A DNA stretch of 64,000 bases. Origin: Prostheceraeus crozeri (lineage: Eukaryota > Platyhelminthes > Polycladida > Euryleptidae). Below the pieces are notes generated by a model, which saw only the letters and a program-made list of their open reading frames with translations, was not told where the DNA came from and made no database searches. Below are positions 12,269 through 22,892 of this stretch, piece after piece. Both the position numbers and the translations under genes were made by a program. The stretch covers positions 186,001 through 250,000 of the forward strand of contig CAJQUW010014381.1 in assembly GCA_907163375.1 (NCBI GenBank), written 5' to 3'. Every line of letters begins with the position of its first letter. The first letter of the stretch is position 1.

Positions 12269-14428
12269 GAGAAGAGTAGTTGGGATGACTTTATTACCTC
12301 ACAGTATAATGATGCACTAACTGACTGGATCAGTGATTTCCAGAATCTTGATTCATTCTCAGTTCCCAGATGTGTGAAAGAGATTGATTTCGGTGTTGTA
12401 ATGAGAAGAGAGCTTCATATGTTTAGTGACGCTGGTGAAAGAGCTTATGGAGCAGTAGCATCTTTGCGCCTCATGAATGACTCCATTCATGTCAGGTGTA
12501 ATATGGTTTTACCCAAAGCTCGAGTATCACCCCTCAAATCCTTGTCCATTCCTCGCTTAGAGCTTCAAGCGGTTGTTGTCTCAGCTAGATAGAGTAAGCA
12601 TCTCCGCTCAGGAATTGGTCCATTTTATGAAATCGTGTATTGGACAGATTCAACATCTGCTTTGCATTTTATACGAGATGAGTCACGCAGATATGACTTT
12701 CGTTGCAAATTGCGTCCCACAGATTCATCATAATAGTCATCCGAATCAGTGGAAATATGTTAGTACTAAAATGAATCCTGCTGATATGAACACCAGAAGT
12801 AAAAGTGTCACTTCCATCAAAGAAATGAGAGATTGAAAGGTCCAAGATTTTTGCAGTACGTGCACGTTCGTGATAATGACATGGTACCATCCTCTGACAC
12901 CACAACAGCAAATCTTAATGAAGAATTTAGGAATGAAGCAACAGTTCATGCCGCATACAAAGTTGATGATCCACTCATTAACTTCATTGAGCACTATTCT
13001 AGCTGGACAAGACTGAGGATAGCCACGGCATAGCTGTTAAGATTCAAATATTTTATCATTTCTCGATATGGTAAGAAAGCTGACAGGGCGCCATGCAGCG
13101 ATAAAAGCCTGCGTAGATCTGAAATTGAATCATCAGAAAATGAAATCATTATGTATGTCCAAAGAATCCATTATGAGAAAGAAATAGAATCGTTGAAAGC
13201 AAAAGGGCGCGGGGATAGCTGTTTGATAAAGCTGGACCATTCATCTCTCAAGGATTGCTGAGAGTCGGCGGGAGATTGTCTAAATCTCATTTATCGGAGA
13301 ATGCCAAGCATCCTATTATCATCAAGCCCAGAAACCATGTGACTTGTTTAATTATTGAATTTTTCCATGGAATATATGGCCATGTAGGCAGAAATCATGT
13401 TCTGTCGCTGGTACGTGCCAAATATTGGGCTATTCATGGAAAGGCTCAGGTGAGAATAGTTTTGAAGGACTGTGTTGTCTGCAAGAGGTGGAATTAACCA
13501 CTTGTGTATCAAAAAATGGCAGATCTTCCTGAGGCTCGAACAGTGATTGATGAGTCACCGTTTTCCTGAGTTGGCGTAGACTGTGTTGGCCCATTGATGG
13601 TGAATATCGACGTGCGGAGGTAAAACGCTATGATTGTATATTTACCTGTCTCTCTTCAAGAGCTGTTCACATCGAGGTATCACATCAGTTGGACGTAGAC
13701 TCCTTTATCAATGCATTCAGAAGGTTCATAAGTAGACAAAGTAATCCACGTGAGGTTTATAGCGACAACGGAAGAAATTTTGTAGGAGCCGAAACTATTT
13801 TGAAGACAGAGCTCAAAGAATGGAATTTACAAGTTTTTGATGAGTATTTCAAACACAAAGATTGGTATTTCAACCCTCCTGCTGCTAACCATATTGGTGG
13901 CGTGTAGGAAGGTCAATAAAATCAGTGAAGAAGATCATTCGGGTTTTAGTTGGTAACCAAGTTCTTAATGATGAAAGTCTGTTGACCTCTATTGCTGAAG
14001 CTGAATATATCATGAATAGCAGACCCTTTCCGGAGTGTAGTGATGATCCGTCAGAGTTAGAACCACTGACGCCAAGTCATCTTTTCCTTTTGAAACCTCA
14101 TGTTGTTCCTCCAGGTGTCTTTGATAATGATTCAAGGTCTCGTCTTAAGTGGAAACAAGTACGACATCTAGCCAATGATTTTTGGAGAAGGTATAAGAAT
14201 GAATATTTGACTTTGCTACAAGAAAGGCAAAAATGGTGTAGTCGGCGTTGGAACATCGCAGTTGACGATTTCGTGCTGCTACACGAAGATTCTCACAGAG
14301 GAAAGTGGTCGTTGGGGGGGGGGGGTCGTCCCGGATCAGATGGTCTGGTCAGACAGGCAGTAGTTAGAATTCGCAATGGGACTGTTACTCGACCTCTCGT
14401 AAAAATGTGTCTTCTAGGACACTTATGA
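12130..14428 (+). pseudogene. BEL/Pao pol remnant: post-RT, RNase H and integrase
   Basis: A post-RT segment (12176-12592; LVGSIYDPLGF and DAGERAYGAVASL motifs typical of BEL/Pao) leads into an RNase H-like part near 12600-12700 (WTDSTSAL in another frame). The integrase zinc-binding region is 13255-13497 (LRVGGRLSKS, HVGRNH, CVVCKRWN), the catalytic part is 13497-13907 (VDCVGP, then YSDNGRNF), and the C-terminal part is 13925-14428 (MNSRPF, PLTPSHLFL, WRRYKNEYL, WNIAVDDFVLL), conserved in BEL/Pao integrases. Several frameshifts and stops separate these parts, so no protein can be made. A run of ten G at about 14315-14324 lies near the end. Confidence 0.85.
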
Positions 14429-14452
14429 ATTTTGATGAAACATAATAGGTAA

Positions 14453-14752
14453 CGGAAAATGTTTGATTTCCCTATAATTGCGATTCAGGTTTTGTGTCTG
14501 ATACACCGAATTTGTAATCACGTGATATTGTCTAGTTTATGTTTGTGAATAGACAAGCATGCCCTTTGTACATAAGTATCATTGTACACGACAATACTTA
14601 TGCTCGTGCATATAAATAATTTCTGCTGTAATTGTAAATAGTGTGTATATAGTGAAAACTGTTTTTTTATCGACAAATTGTAAAAATTCCATTTTTGAGT
14701 TGTGGTCTTATGTATACAAGGATAATTAAAGTGAAACCTGAACTTTCAAAAC
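14453..14752 (+). other. Possible BEL/Pao 3' LTR
   Basis: Directly after the integrase end the sequence becomes non-coding, starts near a tgtttgatt and contains a TATA-like tataaata at about 14610 and A/T-rich tracts, as an LTR might. There is no 5' LTR in the window to compare with, so this is inference from position only. Confidence 0.25.
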
Positions 14753-15759
14753 ATTTATTGTTTTTTCTCTTCTATCAATCTTGTGCCAAGGTAAAGCTTG
14801 TCTCGCATGCTATGTGTTAGTTTCCTGAATTGACGTGACATAATTGATTCGAACTATATTCCCAAATTCATTGGAAGAATGGATAGGAGAGCGAATGGCT
14901 CGAGAATTGACAATCGCTGAACTTTGGACATGTGTCATGGCTTACATTATATCTTTCGTGGCATGTGGTATATGACTATACCTTGACATATGACTATTTT
15001 CTTCATTGACTAAAATCGATTGACTTGAATAAACTGATCGTTTATTTTGGGGGAGTGGAATGTCTATTCTATGGACATTTTCATTGCATGATTGTTTGTC
15101 TGCATTAATTCTATTTGACAATGACAAGTCTTAACTCCAAATATTTCCTGGAATATAACTACACGTCATGCTTAACGGATCGTTTTGGTCTTTCTGGGCA
15201 TTACCGGTCTCAACACCTTAGGAGCCTTTATCAAACCTTCATGTAAATTTCATTAGAGACTTGCTATGAACATTATTCAGACTATTATACTCGTACAGTG
15301 TCGGTATGTTATGATCGTACAATAGTATAGATATATGGTTTATCTCATACACGTAGCTAAGTCCGTTAACAAATCTCTCAATATGAAATAAACTCCAAGC
15401 GTTTACCTCCTTTCGTGAAGTCTTTATTTTTCATCGTTCTTGACAAATATAACCTTTCCTGTAAGTTTCCATCTGTCATCAACTTCATGCATTGATAAAT
15501 CGGGAAAGCTCAACAAACATTATCTCAAATACCGCTAAATCTTCCAATGGATGATCAAGTCAAGTCTAACACGTATATCAGTTATGTTTTGAGCTACGCA
15601 ATGTTTTGAGATAATTAAGTTAAGAAGTAAGGTGCTGCTCGCTAGCAGCCAGAGATAGTTAAAGGTGTAGTTCGGTCGAATTTATGACTCAGTCTCAATC
15701 TTAGCTCTATCTTATCCTGAGTTAAACGGAATACCTGCCACCATGCCAAGTAGCGTCCT
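14753..15759. other. Intergenic sequence without recognised genes
   Basis: Short open stretches only; no family recognised on either strand and no repeat found by eye. Confidence 0.5.
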
Positions 15760-16354
15760 TTGCGCACAGCAGGCGAAAGCGGACGTCGACATTGGACTAC
15801 CACCATAGTGCAATGTTGCGTTTATAATTGCAAGAATAAGAGTGATCATAACAAAAATAATGTATGCTTCTATACATCTCCATCGGATAGAAAATGCGAA
15901 AACTGTGGACTGATAAAATTGGAAGAGCCTATTTTACACCGTCAAAACATTCTCGGGTATGCTCTACTCATTTTGCTGAAAAACGATAAAGTGGAAAATC
16001 CACGATATGCACTAGTTTGTATAACAGCAAACAACCCTCTTTCCACTTGAAAGCGACAGCGGATCCCACATTGAATTTAGGAAAACAATTATTGCAAAAT
16101 TAAAAAAGCGGCAAAGCAAAGTTGTAGAAAAATTAAACGCTAGCCGATCATACCTCGATGTCTCTTTTTCGTCGGATGCTTCATTGCTGGGAAGTACAAG
16201 CCAAATTGCTCTAACCGATGATGACAATCCTGATCCATTGAACCAACAGCTGACTTTATTCTGTGATTCAATTACTATGCGAGTGTGCTATTTTGCCGTC
16301 GTTGTACTCGAAACTAATTCATTTTCATCAGCTCATTCTGCATCATGTCAGTAA
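15760..16354 (+). pseudogene. THAP-domain protein fragment, frameshifted
   Basis: A THAP zinc-finger signature is split over two frames. The CVYNCKNKSDHNKNN part (about 15808-15852) has the leading cysteines, and after the short A-run near 15890 the other frame gives KLWTDKIGR and the closing CSTHF. A further open stretch (16049-16354) is Lys-rich then Ser/Asp-rich, with coiled-coil character (RKTIIAKLKKRQSKVVEKL). THAP domains bind DNA and occur in P-element-like transposases and host factors. No catalytic domain is visible, so the parent type is unclear. Confidence 0.6.
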
Positions 16355-17071
16355 ATAAAGTTAAATTTCCCATTTCTTTCTCACAAAATAGAGCTATGTT
16401 GGCGGTTATTGACAATAGCCTGAATGCAGACCAAGATGTGGTTCATGAATGCATGACAAAATAGGAAAGCTACGAAAAGATGGACTGTACATGTAAGTCG
16501 TCGAACTTCTGGGAAAAAGGACTTGTGGAGAATTTACTTATTGGCGATTAAAAAAGAGTTGGAACCAGTACTGTCATTCTGCTTGATAATTCAACTTTTA
16601 CTCTAAAAATGTCATAAAATGGGGAAATGAAGGTCGTTCTATGATGCACGCGGTTGCAAATGTACCCTGATGAATATGTAGGCTATCTACATGCACATAC
16701 ATTAATTTCGTTGACATTTCAACACATTTACACTATTTCCGAACGCTTACCGTAAGTATGCTTTAATGCTTGAGAACGAGATCAGAATAGACAGACCTAT
16801 TGATGAGTATCTTCATCTCAAAATACCAATATATTTCATGAAAATTTAACTTATATATTTAAAATTACATAAATACTTTATCAAATAAGAAGATTTCGCT
16901 CGAGTTGCAGTATATTTATGCGCAATGTGATTTGTATAACACAGCACAGATCATCACATTTAAGGAATGAGATTCATCTCTATAATTCGACATTTAAATT
17001 GATGAATGATGCATGCAACTTGCATCCGTCACTCATATCTGCTTCGGTTGAGAATGAATGAGCGGAACGTG
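16355..17071. other. A/T-rich intergenic sequence
   Basis: No gene or recognised element. It forms the left flank of the hAT insertion. Confidence 0.5.
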
Positions 17072-17079
17072 GTCGAGGC
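17072..17079. repeat. Left hAT 8-bp target-site duplication
   Basis: GTCGAGGC, identical to 46885-46892. Confidence 0.88.
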
Positions 17080-17770
17080 TAGGGTTTACAATCTCGCGCC
17101 GTTTTCTCAATCCCGGGATTTTCGAGACTGGATAATCGCAATCCCGGGATCTCGAATCGAGATTTATTTAAATTTTCAAATCATCATTTTCAAGGAATAT
17201 TTCAAAAGACGTTACCTGCTTGTAAAATGTATATCTCGTAACTTGAACTACACAGGGTTCCCAGAGCTATTACCGAAGAATAATAACGGAAAAAACGGAA
17301 AAATAAAGGAATACGTTAAGTTTGCCACACAGCGTCATTCATGTATTTTCAACCAGTTTGACGCTTTACGCTCATCATTTGAATATATGAAGCCATCCAT
17401 GGTTGAAAATCTTATTAATATTTCTAATATTGTCTAATCCCATTGATTCACCTCATCAAATCACATTGTATTTTGTGTGTCATACAAATTGTACATAAAG
17501 TATCTAACGAAAGGGTTATGATTTGCATTTGGCACATGAAATTAGAACACAAGTGAGACGCTACCAATCAACTGTCAACATGAAGGAAGAAAGTACTATT
17601 CAACAGTGCGCGTAGACTTTCATAAAAATGATAATATTTGCCTTCCTATCACCCCCTCCTCCGTATTATTAGCCTCCGTCAATCTGAGGAAGTGGAGAAA
17701 CTGACTGTAATAACAAAGTAGCATAATGAATAAAGATATAGATACGTATGTATATCAGAAGTTAGAATCT

Positions 17771-18011
17771 ACTGAAGGGCCATCTTTGAGAACGAAGGGT
17801 CATGTATATGGAGCCTGTGTGCGGCAACCTATGCTTTATGGTTGCGAGTCATGACCGCTGCTTTCATCCCATCAGAAGATGCTTGAATGTTTGGAGATGT
17901 GAATGCCAAGGTAGATGTGTGGTGTCAGTTTATCGGACAGGAAATCGAATGACAGCATCAGAGAAGCAATGGGTCTTGAGAACATCACAGACATCGTGAG
18001 AAGGGAAAGAC
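17771..18011 (+). pseudogene. LINE fragment, left part (C-terminal RT region), interrupted by Polinton 1
   Basis: Reading across frames gives motifs of the C-terminal part of a LINE reverse transcriptase (LYGCES, then a segment ending RRERLR). The reading is cut exactly at the TACGTT duplication and resumes with WFGHV at 35879 on the far side of the Polinton. The flanking frame is continuous if the Polinton and one TACGTT are disregarded, which dates the LINE before the Polinton. Confidence 0.75.
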
Positions 18012-18017
18012 TACGTT
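18012..18017. repeat. Left 6-bp target-site duplication of Polinton 1
   Basis: TACGTT directly before the first base of the left TIR; identical to 35879-35884. A 6-bp duplication is the Polinton/Maverick hallmark. Confidence 0.93.
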
Positions 18018-18456
18018 AGTAATGGGCAAAAGACCGTTCCAGGACACCATAAAATTCAAAAAAATAGTATCTTTAAAAACGACATAAATTCATGAATTTA
18101 GACCCTTTTTCAGGTTTTTAAGACCTAAATACATGAATTTAGTCCATTCAAAAAGTACCATTTTTTCAAAAAATGGCATTTTTAAAAACGACATAAATTC
18201 ATGAATTTGAACCCTTTTTCAGGTTATGAAGACCTAAATTCACAAATTTGGGCGTTTTTAAAAATACCCAATTTTTCAAATTTTTCAAAATCTCAAAATT
18301 TGAGAATTACAATTTTCACCCTTAAAATCATGACCGTTCCAGGACACCAAAAATCATAAAAGTTATGAATCTCAAATTTGAGAATTACAATTTTCACCCT
18401 TAAAATCATGACCGTTCCAGGACACCAAAAATCATAAAAGTTGAGAATTTCAAATT
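18018..18456 (+). repeat. Left TIR of Polinton 1
   Basis: Matches the reverse complement of the right TIR almost base for base. Inside are repeated modules: GACCGTTCCAGGACACCA occurs near 18031, 18332 and 18410, and an aaaacgacataaattcatg module occurs twice. The left copy has an extra 78-bp unit (period from 18331 to 18409) missing on the right. The short open frame on the opposite strand here (18293-18484) is just this repeat translated. Confidence 0.93.
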
Positions 18457-18720
18457 TGTGATTATGATCATTTTCATTGCTCAAATCATGACCGCTCCTG
18501 GCGTTCTTACAATTTATCTACTGCATTGCACTCAGATGCACACTCAATTGTAGAGAACATCTGCTTCTCGCATTTATGAATAAAAGGCATTTCAGTGTAA
18601 AGAGCTGTGTCCTCCAACTCAAACATTTGAAAGGAAACAATGTATGAAAGAACAAACAGCTGCTACTACTCTGTGAAACAATGAGATTTTAATTGTACGT
18701 TAGGCAAGTTGTTTTAATTC

Positions 18721-18924
18721 TTGTTAGTGCGTCAGCACACCCGTATGACGTTAAGATATCTGCCAGCTGTACTGTTTTCATTTATCTCTCTCGTCTGTCA
18801 TTGTATCGTGTGCTCAGATTGTTGTGATATTATTTCAATCAACACTTATCATCTGCTTGCTCTCATCGTTCCGCTATCTTTAATTACGTTATTCTTATAT
18901 TTTGAACATAGTGATTTGTACTAA
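18721..18924 (+). CDS. Possible small membrane protein (Polinton 1 accessory)
   Basis: 67 residues with two hydrophobic segments (about residues 13-30 and 43-60) and a Cys-rich stretch between them (CHCIVCSDCC). The nominal first codon is a TTG; the first ATG is at residue 9 (18745). It lies just inside the left TIR and 15 bp upstream of the next frame. No family recognised; it could be a chance open frame. Confidence 0.35.
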   Translation: MLVRQHTRMTLRYLPAVLFSFISLVCHCIVCSDCCDIISINTYHLLALIVPLSLITLFLYFEHSDLY

Positions 18925-18938
18925 TTTATCCGTCAATC

Positions 18939-19607
18939 ATGAGTCAAGCAGTCGTTGAACAACAAGCCAACATAGCAACGGTACTTCCAGAGTTCTTCAA
19001 AAATATTGCGGATTTGTTCATTCCATCGGAGAAACATTCTGAATACTTTTCGTATATAGACCAGCAAGTGAAGAAAGCGCCTCTACTCTTCAATCCTGAC
19101 GCTATACGTTCTGCTCGAAAAGCATACAAAGAGCAACATAAAATCGCAGCCAGAGCAAAGAAGGAAGCAGCACTTCCCTTCAGAATCGAAACATTTACAA
19201 AACAGTTGAAGGAAAGTGTTGTTGAACGTCATACATTCATCGAATCAGTGGAATATTTTACAGAACCGGCGGGGGACATTTCAACGACAGTGAATTCTTT
19301 GAAACAACACTTGAAATACGAAAAACAAAGCCATCTTTTGAGTATCACATGTAAAATTTTTATTGGAAAACACGCCAATCATATATTATCCTTGTGTGAG
19401 AATAATAAAGGAGATTTCACATATCTCTTAAAACATCACAATATTAACTATTCACGAACTGAATTGAGCTTCGCAATGAAGTTGGCAAAACTGGCAGATA
19501 AATTTCAGACTCTTTGTAGAGTCTCGCTTCCTATACGACTGTTAAAAACTAATCTTTCAATCTTGGAGCAGTGTCTTTCACAAGATGAGTGTTTTTGGAA
19601 TAATTGA
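18939..19607 (+). CDS. Hypothetical protein, 222 residues (Polinton 1 accessory)
   Basis: Starts at an ATG and is open to a TAA. The protein looks soluble and helical, with a Lys/Ala-rich central part (residues ~50-75) and a C-terminal part (residues ~150-215) that could fold as a helical DNA-binding or adaptor domain (motif INYSRTELSFAMKLAKLADKF). I do not recognise the family. The position next to a TIR, before the protease, is where Polintons and adintoviruses tend to carry lineage-specific accessory genes. Base composition is less A/T-rich than the capsid block, which fits later acquisition. Confidence 0.6.
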   Translation: MSQAVVEQQANIATVLPEFFKNIADLFIPSEKHSEYFSYIDQQVKKAPLLFNPDAIRSARKAYKEQHKIAARAKKEAALPFRIETFTKQLKESVVERHTFIESVEYFTEPAGDISTTVNSLKQHLKYEKQSHLLSITCKIFIGKHANHILSLCENNKGDFTYLLKHHNINYSRTELSFAMKLAKLADKFQTLCRVSLPIRLLKTNLSILEQCLSQDECFWNN

Positions 19608-19806
19608 TTATTCAACCCTTCTGTTTTCAATCATTTTCATTATGTTGTTATATGACGTCATTTTTCTCTCATCCAATGAAACCTTGTCCACGCGTGGACA
19701 AATTTACATGTATTTCAATGTATCCAAATTGAATGTATGCAAAGTGGATGTAACCAAATTGAAATATCCATGTGTTGTTTTTAATTTCTCATTTACGGGA
19801 ATATAA
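19585..19806 (+). CDS. Possible small hydrophobic protein overlapping the 222-residue gene
   Basis: 73 residues from an ATG that overlaps the preceding gene's 3' end by 23 bp. It has a strong N-terminal hydrophobic segment (about residues 8-28). No family recognised; could be spurious. Confidence 0.25.
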   Translation: MSVFGIIDYSTLLFSIIFIMLLYDVIFLSSNETLSTRGQIYMYFNVSKLNVCKVDVTKLKYPCVVFNFSFTGI

Positions 19807-19831
19807 TAGAAACATTTTATCTTCTATAAAA

Positions 19832-20003
19832 ATGAGAAACATTAGAGACTTCCAAAAAATATACGGCAAACAAAACCACGTCAAATTTCGATTTAAATGA
19901 GATTGCTAAGCAATTGGGAATAAAGAATTTTCACATATTGATGTGTAATGAATTACAATTGATAAAAGATGTACGAAACACTAACTCTACTAATAAAATG
20001 TAA
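19832..20003 (+). pseudogene. Duplicated N-terminal fragment of the Polinton protease
   Basis: Starts in a TATAAAAATG context. After a one-frame shift near residue 14 it reads SNFDLNEIAKQLGIKNFH, closely matching the N-terminus of the protease gene at 20258. It ends with a stop at 20001-20003 before any catalytic residue. It is a partial duplicate of the protease start and is separated from the full copy by three ~55-bp tandem repeats. Confidence 0.7.
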
Positions 20004-20052
20004 CGATGTAACGTTTTAATTTAGATTAAATTAAATCATTTCAAAATCGAAT

Positions 20053-20225
20053 AAGTAGTAAGGAAAGACATCATTAGAGAACAGTTTTAAATCAATACCC
20101 CCCCAAGTAGTAAGGAAAGTCATCATTATAAAAATGTTTTAAATCAATACCCCCTTCTGACTAAGTAGTAAGGAAAGACATCATTAGAGAACAGTTTTAA
20201 ATCAATACCCCCCCTTCTGACTTCC
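20053..20225 (+). repeat. Three imperfect tandem repeats before the protease gene
   Basis: Units start with aagtagtaaggaaag at 20053, 20105 and 20163 and end in C-runs after aaatcaata; spacings are 52 and 58 bp. They lie between the truncated and the full protease copies and may mark the duplication's breakpoint or an upstream control region. Confidence 0.8.
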
Positions 20226-20257
20226 AGGGGTCCCTTAAGAAATTTTTTTATTATAAA

Positions 20258-20727
20258 ATGAGCAACATAAATGAGTTTTTGAAATTATATGGAACACAAA
20301 CGACAACGAATTTCGACCTAAAGAAAATCGCTAATCGATTAGGAATAAAGAATTTTCATGTTCTAATGAGAGTCGAATTACAATTCCTAAAAAATAGGCC
20401 AACAGGAACACAGTTCAAACTGTAAATCTCATAACAAATCTTCATACGTCAGATGAAAAAGGTGTACATTGGTCAGCAGGACAAAGTAATATAAACTGTT
20501 CTAATTATTATTTTGACCGCCCGGAGGCTGAGAACTATTGGTTCGACTCCTTTGGACTTCCACCTACAAACGAAGTCAAAAAATTGCTTGGCAATGGAAT
20601 TTATAATACATTTCAAATTCAAAAACCAGGAACTACATATTGCGGTCAATTATGTCTTTATGTTTTATTTAAATTACAGGAAGGAGTACCATTTCTAGAT
20701 ATTATGTTAGAATTGAACGAACCGTAG
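20258..20727 (+). pseudogene. Adenain-type cysteine protease (Polinton PRO), one frameshift
   Basis: Adenovirus-protease-like (C5 peptidase) gene; in Polintons this enzyme is thought to mature capsid precursors. It starts at an ATG in a TATAAAATG context and reads an N-terminal segment ending near 20420. A one-frame shift at ~20411-20423 then moves to the catalytic part: His in GVHW, the acidic residue in the YWFDSFGLPP motif, and the nucleophile in TYCGQLCLYVL. Length (~155 residues) is somewhat short of adenain. The stop (20725-20727) falls inside the GAACC-GTA-GGTTC hairpin. It faces the integrase gene end-to-end. Confidence 0.82.
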
Positions 20728-20764
20728 GTTCTATGGCTACGCCTAATAAGGGAATTTCATTCCC
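20719..20764. terminator. Hairpin train between protease and integrase gene ends
   Basis: Three successive palindromes with three-base loops: GAACC-GTA-GGTTC (20719-20731), GGC-TAC-GCC (20735-20743) and GGGAAT-TTC-ATTCCC (20750-20764). They sit where two convergent genes end. Function is inferred: bidirectional 3'-end signal. Confidence 0.5.
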
Positions 20765-20770
20765 GAAACG

Positions 20771-22147
20771 TTAGTTCCAATAATAATGATAGTTAAAAAT
20801 CACTTCGTTGTAATTCATTTTGATAAAAACGGCCTCTGATATCCTCATTATCTTAATTTCATAAGTAATCGGATAAGTTTGATTTATTTTGCAAACTTCA
20901 AATATTTCTTTAGTCCAATAGCCAACAAAGCCTTTTTCAAATTTATTCTTATATTTAAATATTCTAACTCTATCTCCAATTTTAAATTTCGGCTTAAGTT
21001 TCTGCAAATTCGGATTACTCTCATTCAAATTATTATTCTCGAATATTTTTTTTCTTATCAAATCAGGGTCGTCAGAAGCATTCTTTGGAGTTTCTTCAAT
21101 ACCAGAATGAACTTTATTATTGTACTCTTCTACAATTCCTGGTAATATCTTCAACCATTTCTGATTTCTTTGCTCAGTAAATTTCTTGAATAATTTATTT
21201 TTTAACGTCCGATTGAATCTTTCTATCACTACGGCCTTCCCTGCATTTTCAGTTGAATAAACAGTTTCAAATAGTGGCTGAACGTTTCGGTTATAAAATT
21301 CCGACCCTTTATCAACAAACAATTTTTTTGGCTTTCTATTACTTTCTTTAAAGATTTCTTCAAACGCATATTTAACTGATAGACCACTTTTATTTTTTAA
21401 AGGCTTTACCCAAGCGTATCGTGTATATAAATCTATAACGGTCAATGCGTATTTATAATCAGAATCATTCGGCATATGAAAAAGATCAGCACTCCAAATA
21501 TCATCTTTATTAAATACTTTTACTTTCAATAGATATTTAGGCCTTCTATATTCCTTGTGGATTTCGGACGCATAGCGTCCTAGATCATTCGACATTTCAG
21601 TCGCGTAGGTTCGAGCGTTGCTCTCAGACAGCTTAGCTGTCGTTTCATTTAAACCCTGACCGAATAATATTTTAGCTTGTAAAGCTTTCTTAACAAACAT
21701 TCTTTCAATTTTTTCTCTAAATGTAGGATTTTGAATATTATCTAATTCTTGTATCATCTTCTTATCACCTGCATGTCGAGAACTTAGATCATGATTTCGA
21801 TAAGCTAAATCATGTCTATAAGCGGCGGCATCTACTCTATTTATTGGTTCTTCACCTGGTTTCGGATTATTATTCTCATCTAGTCTTATATCTAATCGAG
21901 TTCCTGGACCGGTATATGAATGCCCAGGAAGATGTTTTTCTTTTGAATATTTACTCCAAATAAATCCAGGAAAGTTTTCTAATGTTTTTTGTATGTCACC
22001 ACCGTAGGTAGTAGCCAAACTTTGTTTGTCGTCGTTACCTTCATAAATTTTACAATTTCAGTTTTTATTTTTGTTTAATAGATAATTCAATAAATCTAAA
22101 TTAGAAATTTTTAATTTAGTTAAATTTTCGGAATTTGTAGAATTCAT
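20771..22147 (-). pseudogene. Phospholipase A2-integrase fusion protein (Polinton INT)
   Basis: The frame opens at an ATG (22147) in a TTAAAATG context, has an in-frame TGA at codon 30 (22058-22060), then is open for 415 codons. The N-terminal domain is a parvovirus-VP1-type phospholipase A2: calcium loop YTGPGT and catalytic DAAAYRHDLAY. The C-terminal domain is a retroviral-type integrase (rve): IWSADL, FVDKGSEF and VIERFNRT supply the D, D, E triad, and a KIGDRVRIFKY chromo-like tail follows. Near 20843-20849 a frame change precedes the tail that related integrases keep; in that other frame the gene would stop at 20793. The integrase inserts the element into DNA. PLA2 in parvoviruses opens endosomal membranes, so here a virion role is plausible but inferred. 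Confidence 0.88.
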
Positions 22148-22200
22148 TTTAAAAGATAAAAAAATTAAAAAGATAAAATAAAATAAATGTTTTACCTTAT

Positions 22201-22226
22201 GGACCAAAGGTCCTGAGGTTATTACC
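22201..22226. terminator. Hairpin at the end of the minor virion gene
   Basis: GGACC-AAA-GGTCC (22201-22213) lies 9 bp beyond the stop of the minus-strand gene that ends at 22222, with a weak GGT-TATT-ACC (22217-22226) over the stop itself. Confidence 0.45.
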
Positions 22227-22698
22227 GAATCATACTAGGACTTAGATACATTCCAGAACCATCTTTAGTTTCTTTAATTTCAATTAAATCATCAACATTG
22301 TGGAGAATATTTTTAAGAACTCGTTTTCCTTCATCAACTAAATTTAATTTACTAATAAAATTATCTACTACTCCTTCACCCCTAGCAACTTTCTCTAACT
22401 CTGTTATGACGTTTTTGTTCTTCTAATGCTGCCTTCTCTGATTTATTTTTATTTACTGCTTGGACAATACCAGCTGTCCCACCTGCAACACTTCCTGCTG
22501 CTGCTATGCCTCCTATTATTAGTGGAATTAATGGGAGAATCCCGCCATTCTTTTCTTCTTGTAATTGAATATTCTATATCATTGGTTTACTTATGTAATA
22601 CTTTTTTTGTTAATCGTAATAGTTTTAGGGGTATTTTTGTCAACAATATTACGTAATTTTAATTCAACAGTTTTATTATTACTTTTCGCTTGCGACAT
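22222..22698 (-). pseudogene. Minor virion protein with hydrophobic glycine-rich segment, frameshifted
   Basis: The ATG at 22698 (TTAAAAATG context) opens a Lys/Thr-rich N-terminus. The frame breaks at an A7 run (22602-22608), with stops at 22591-22593 and 22574-22576. A second segment has GGILPLIPLIIGGIAAAG followed by more Gly/Ala, a membrane-active or transmembrane stretch like those of small Polinton/adintovirus virion proteins. A further shift near 22400-22415 leads to a C-terminal segment ending with a GSGMYLSP motif and a TAA at 22222-22224. Function is inferred from the hydrophobic core and its place in the capsid block. Confidence 0.6.
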
Positions 22699-22833
22699 TT
22701 TTAATAAAAAAATTTTAAGTTATCAAAAATTTTAATCTATTCTAGTTATGAAAAAATTTTAAGTTACCAAAAAATTTTAATCTATTCTAGTTATGAAAAA
22801 AAATTTTAATCTAAGAATTTAATTAACTTATCC

Positions 22834-22892
22834 GACCAAAGGTCCTCAGGTTACTAACCTATCGGAGCGAAGCTCCTCTGGCTTTAGCCGAT
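22834..22892. terminator. Hairpin train at the end of the major capsid gene
   Basis: Successive palindromes GACC-AAA-GGTC (22834-22844), AGGTT-ACT-AACCT (22848-22860), GGAGC-GAA-GCTCC (22864-22876) and GGCT-TT-AGCC (22880-22889) lie next to each other; an outer ATCGG/CCGAT pair (22861-22865 and 22888-22892) encloses the last two. The stop codon of the minus-strand capsid gene (22884-22886) overlaps the last loop. Confidence 0.55.

Noticed and set aside
17006-17437. 143-codon frame as a gene
   Set aside because: It crosses the hAT left boundary at 17080, so its two halves have different origins; no family match.
18293-18484. Minus-strand frame with a duplicated internal motif
   Set aside because: It is the Polinton TIR's 78-bp duplication read as protein; it has no independent support.
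20879-21145. Plus-strand frames opposite the integrase and opposite the small virion gene (24373-24621)
   Set aside because: Shadows of well-supported minus-strand genes.
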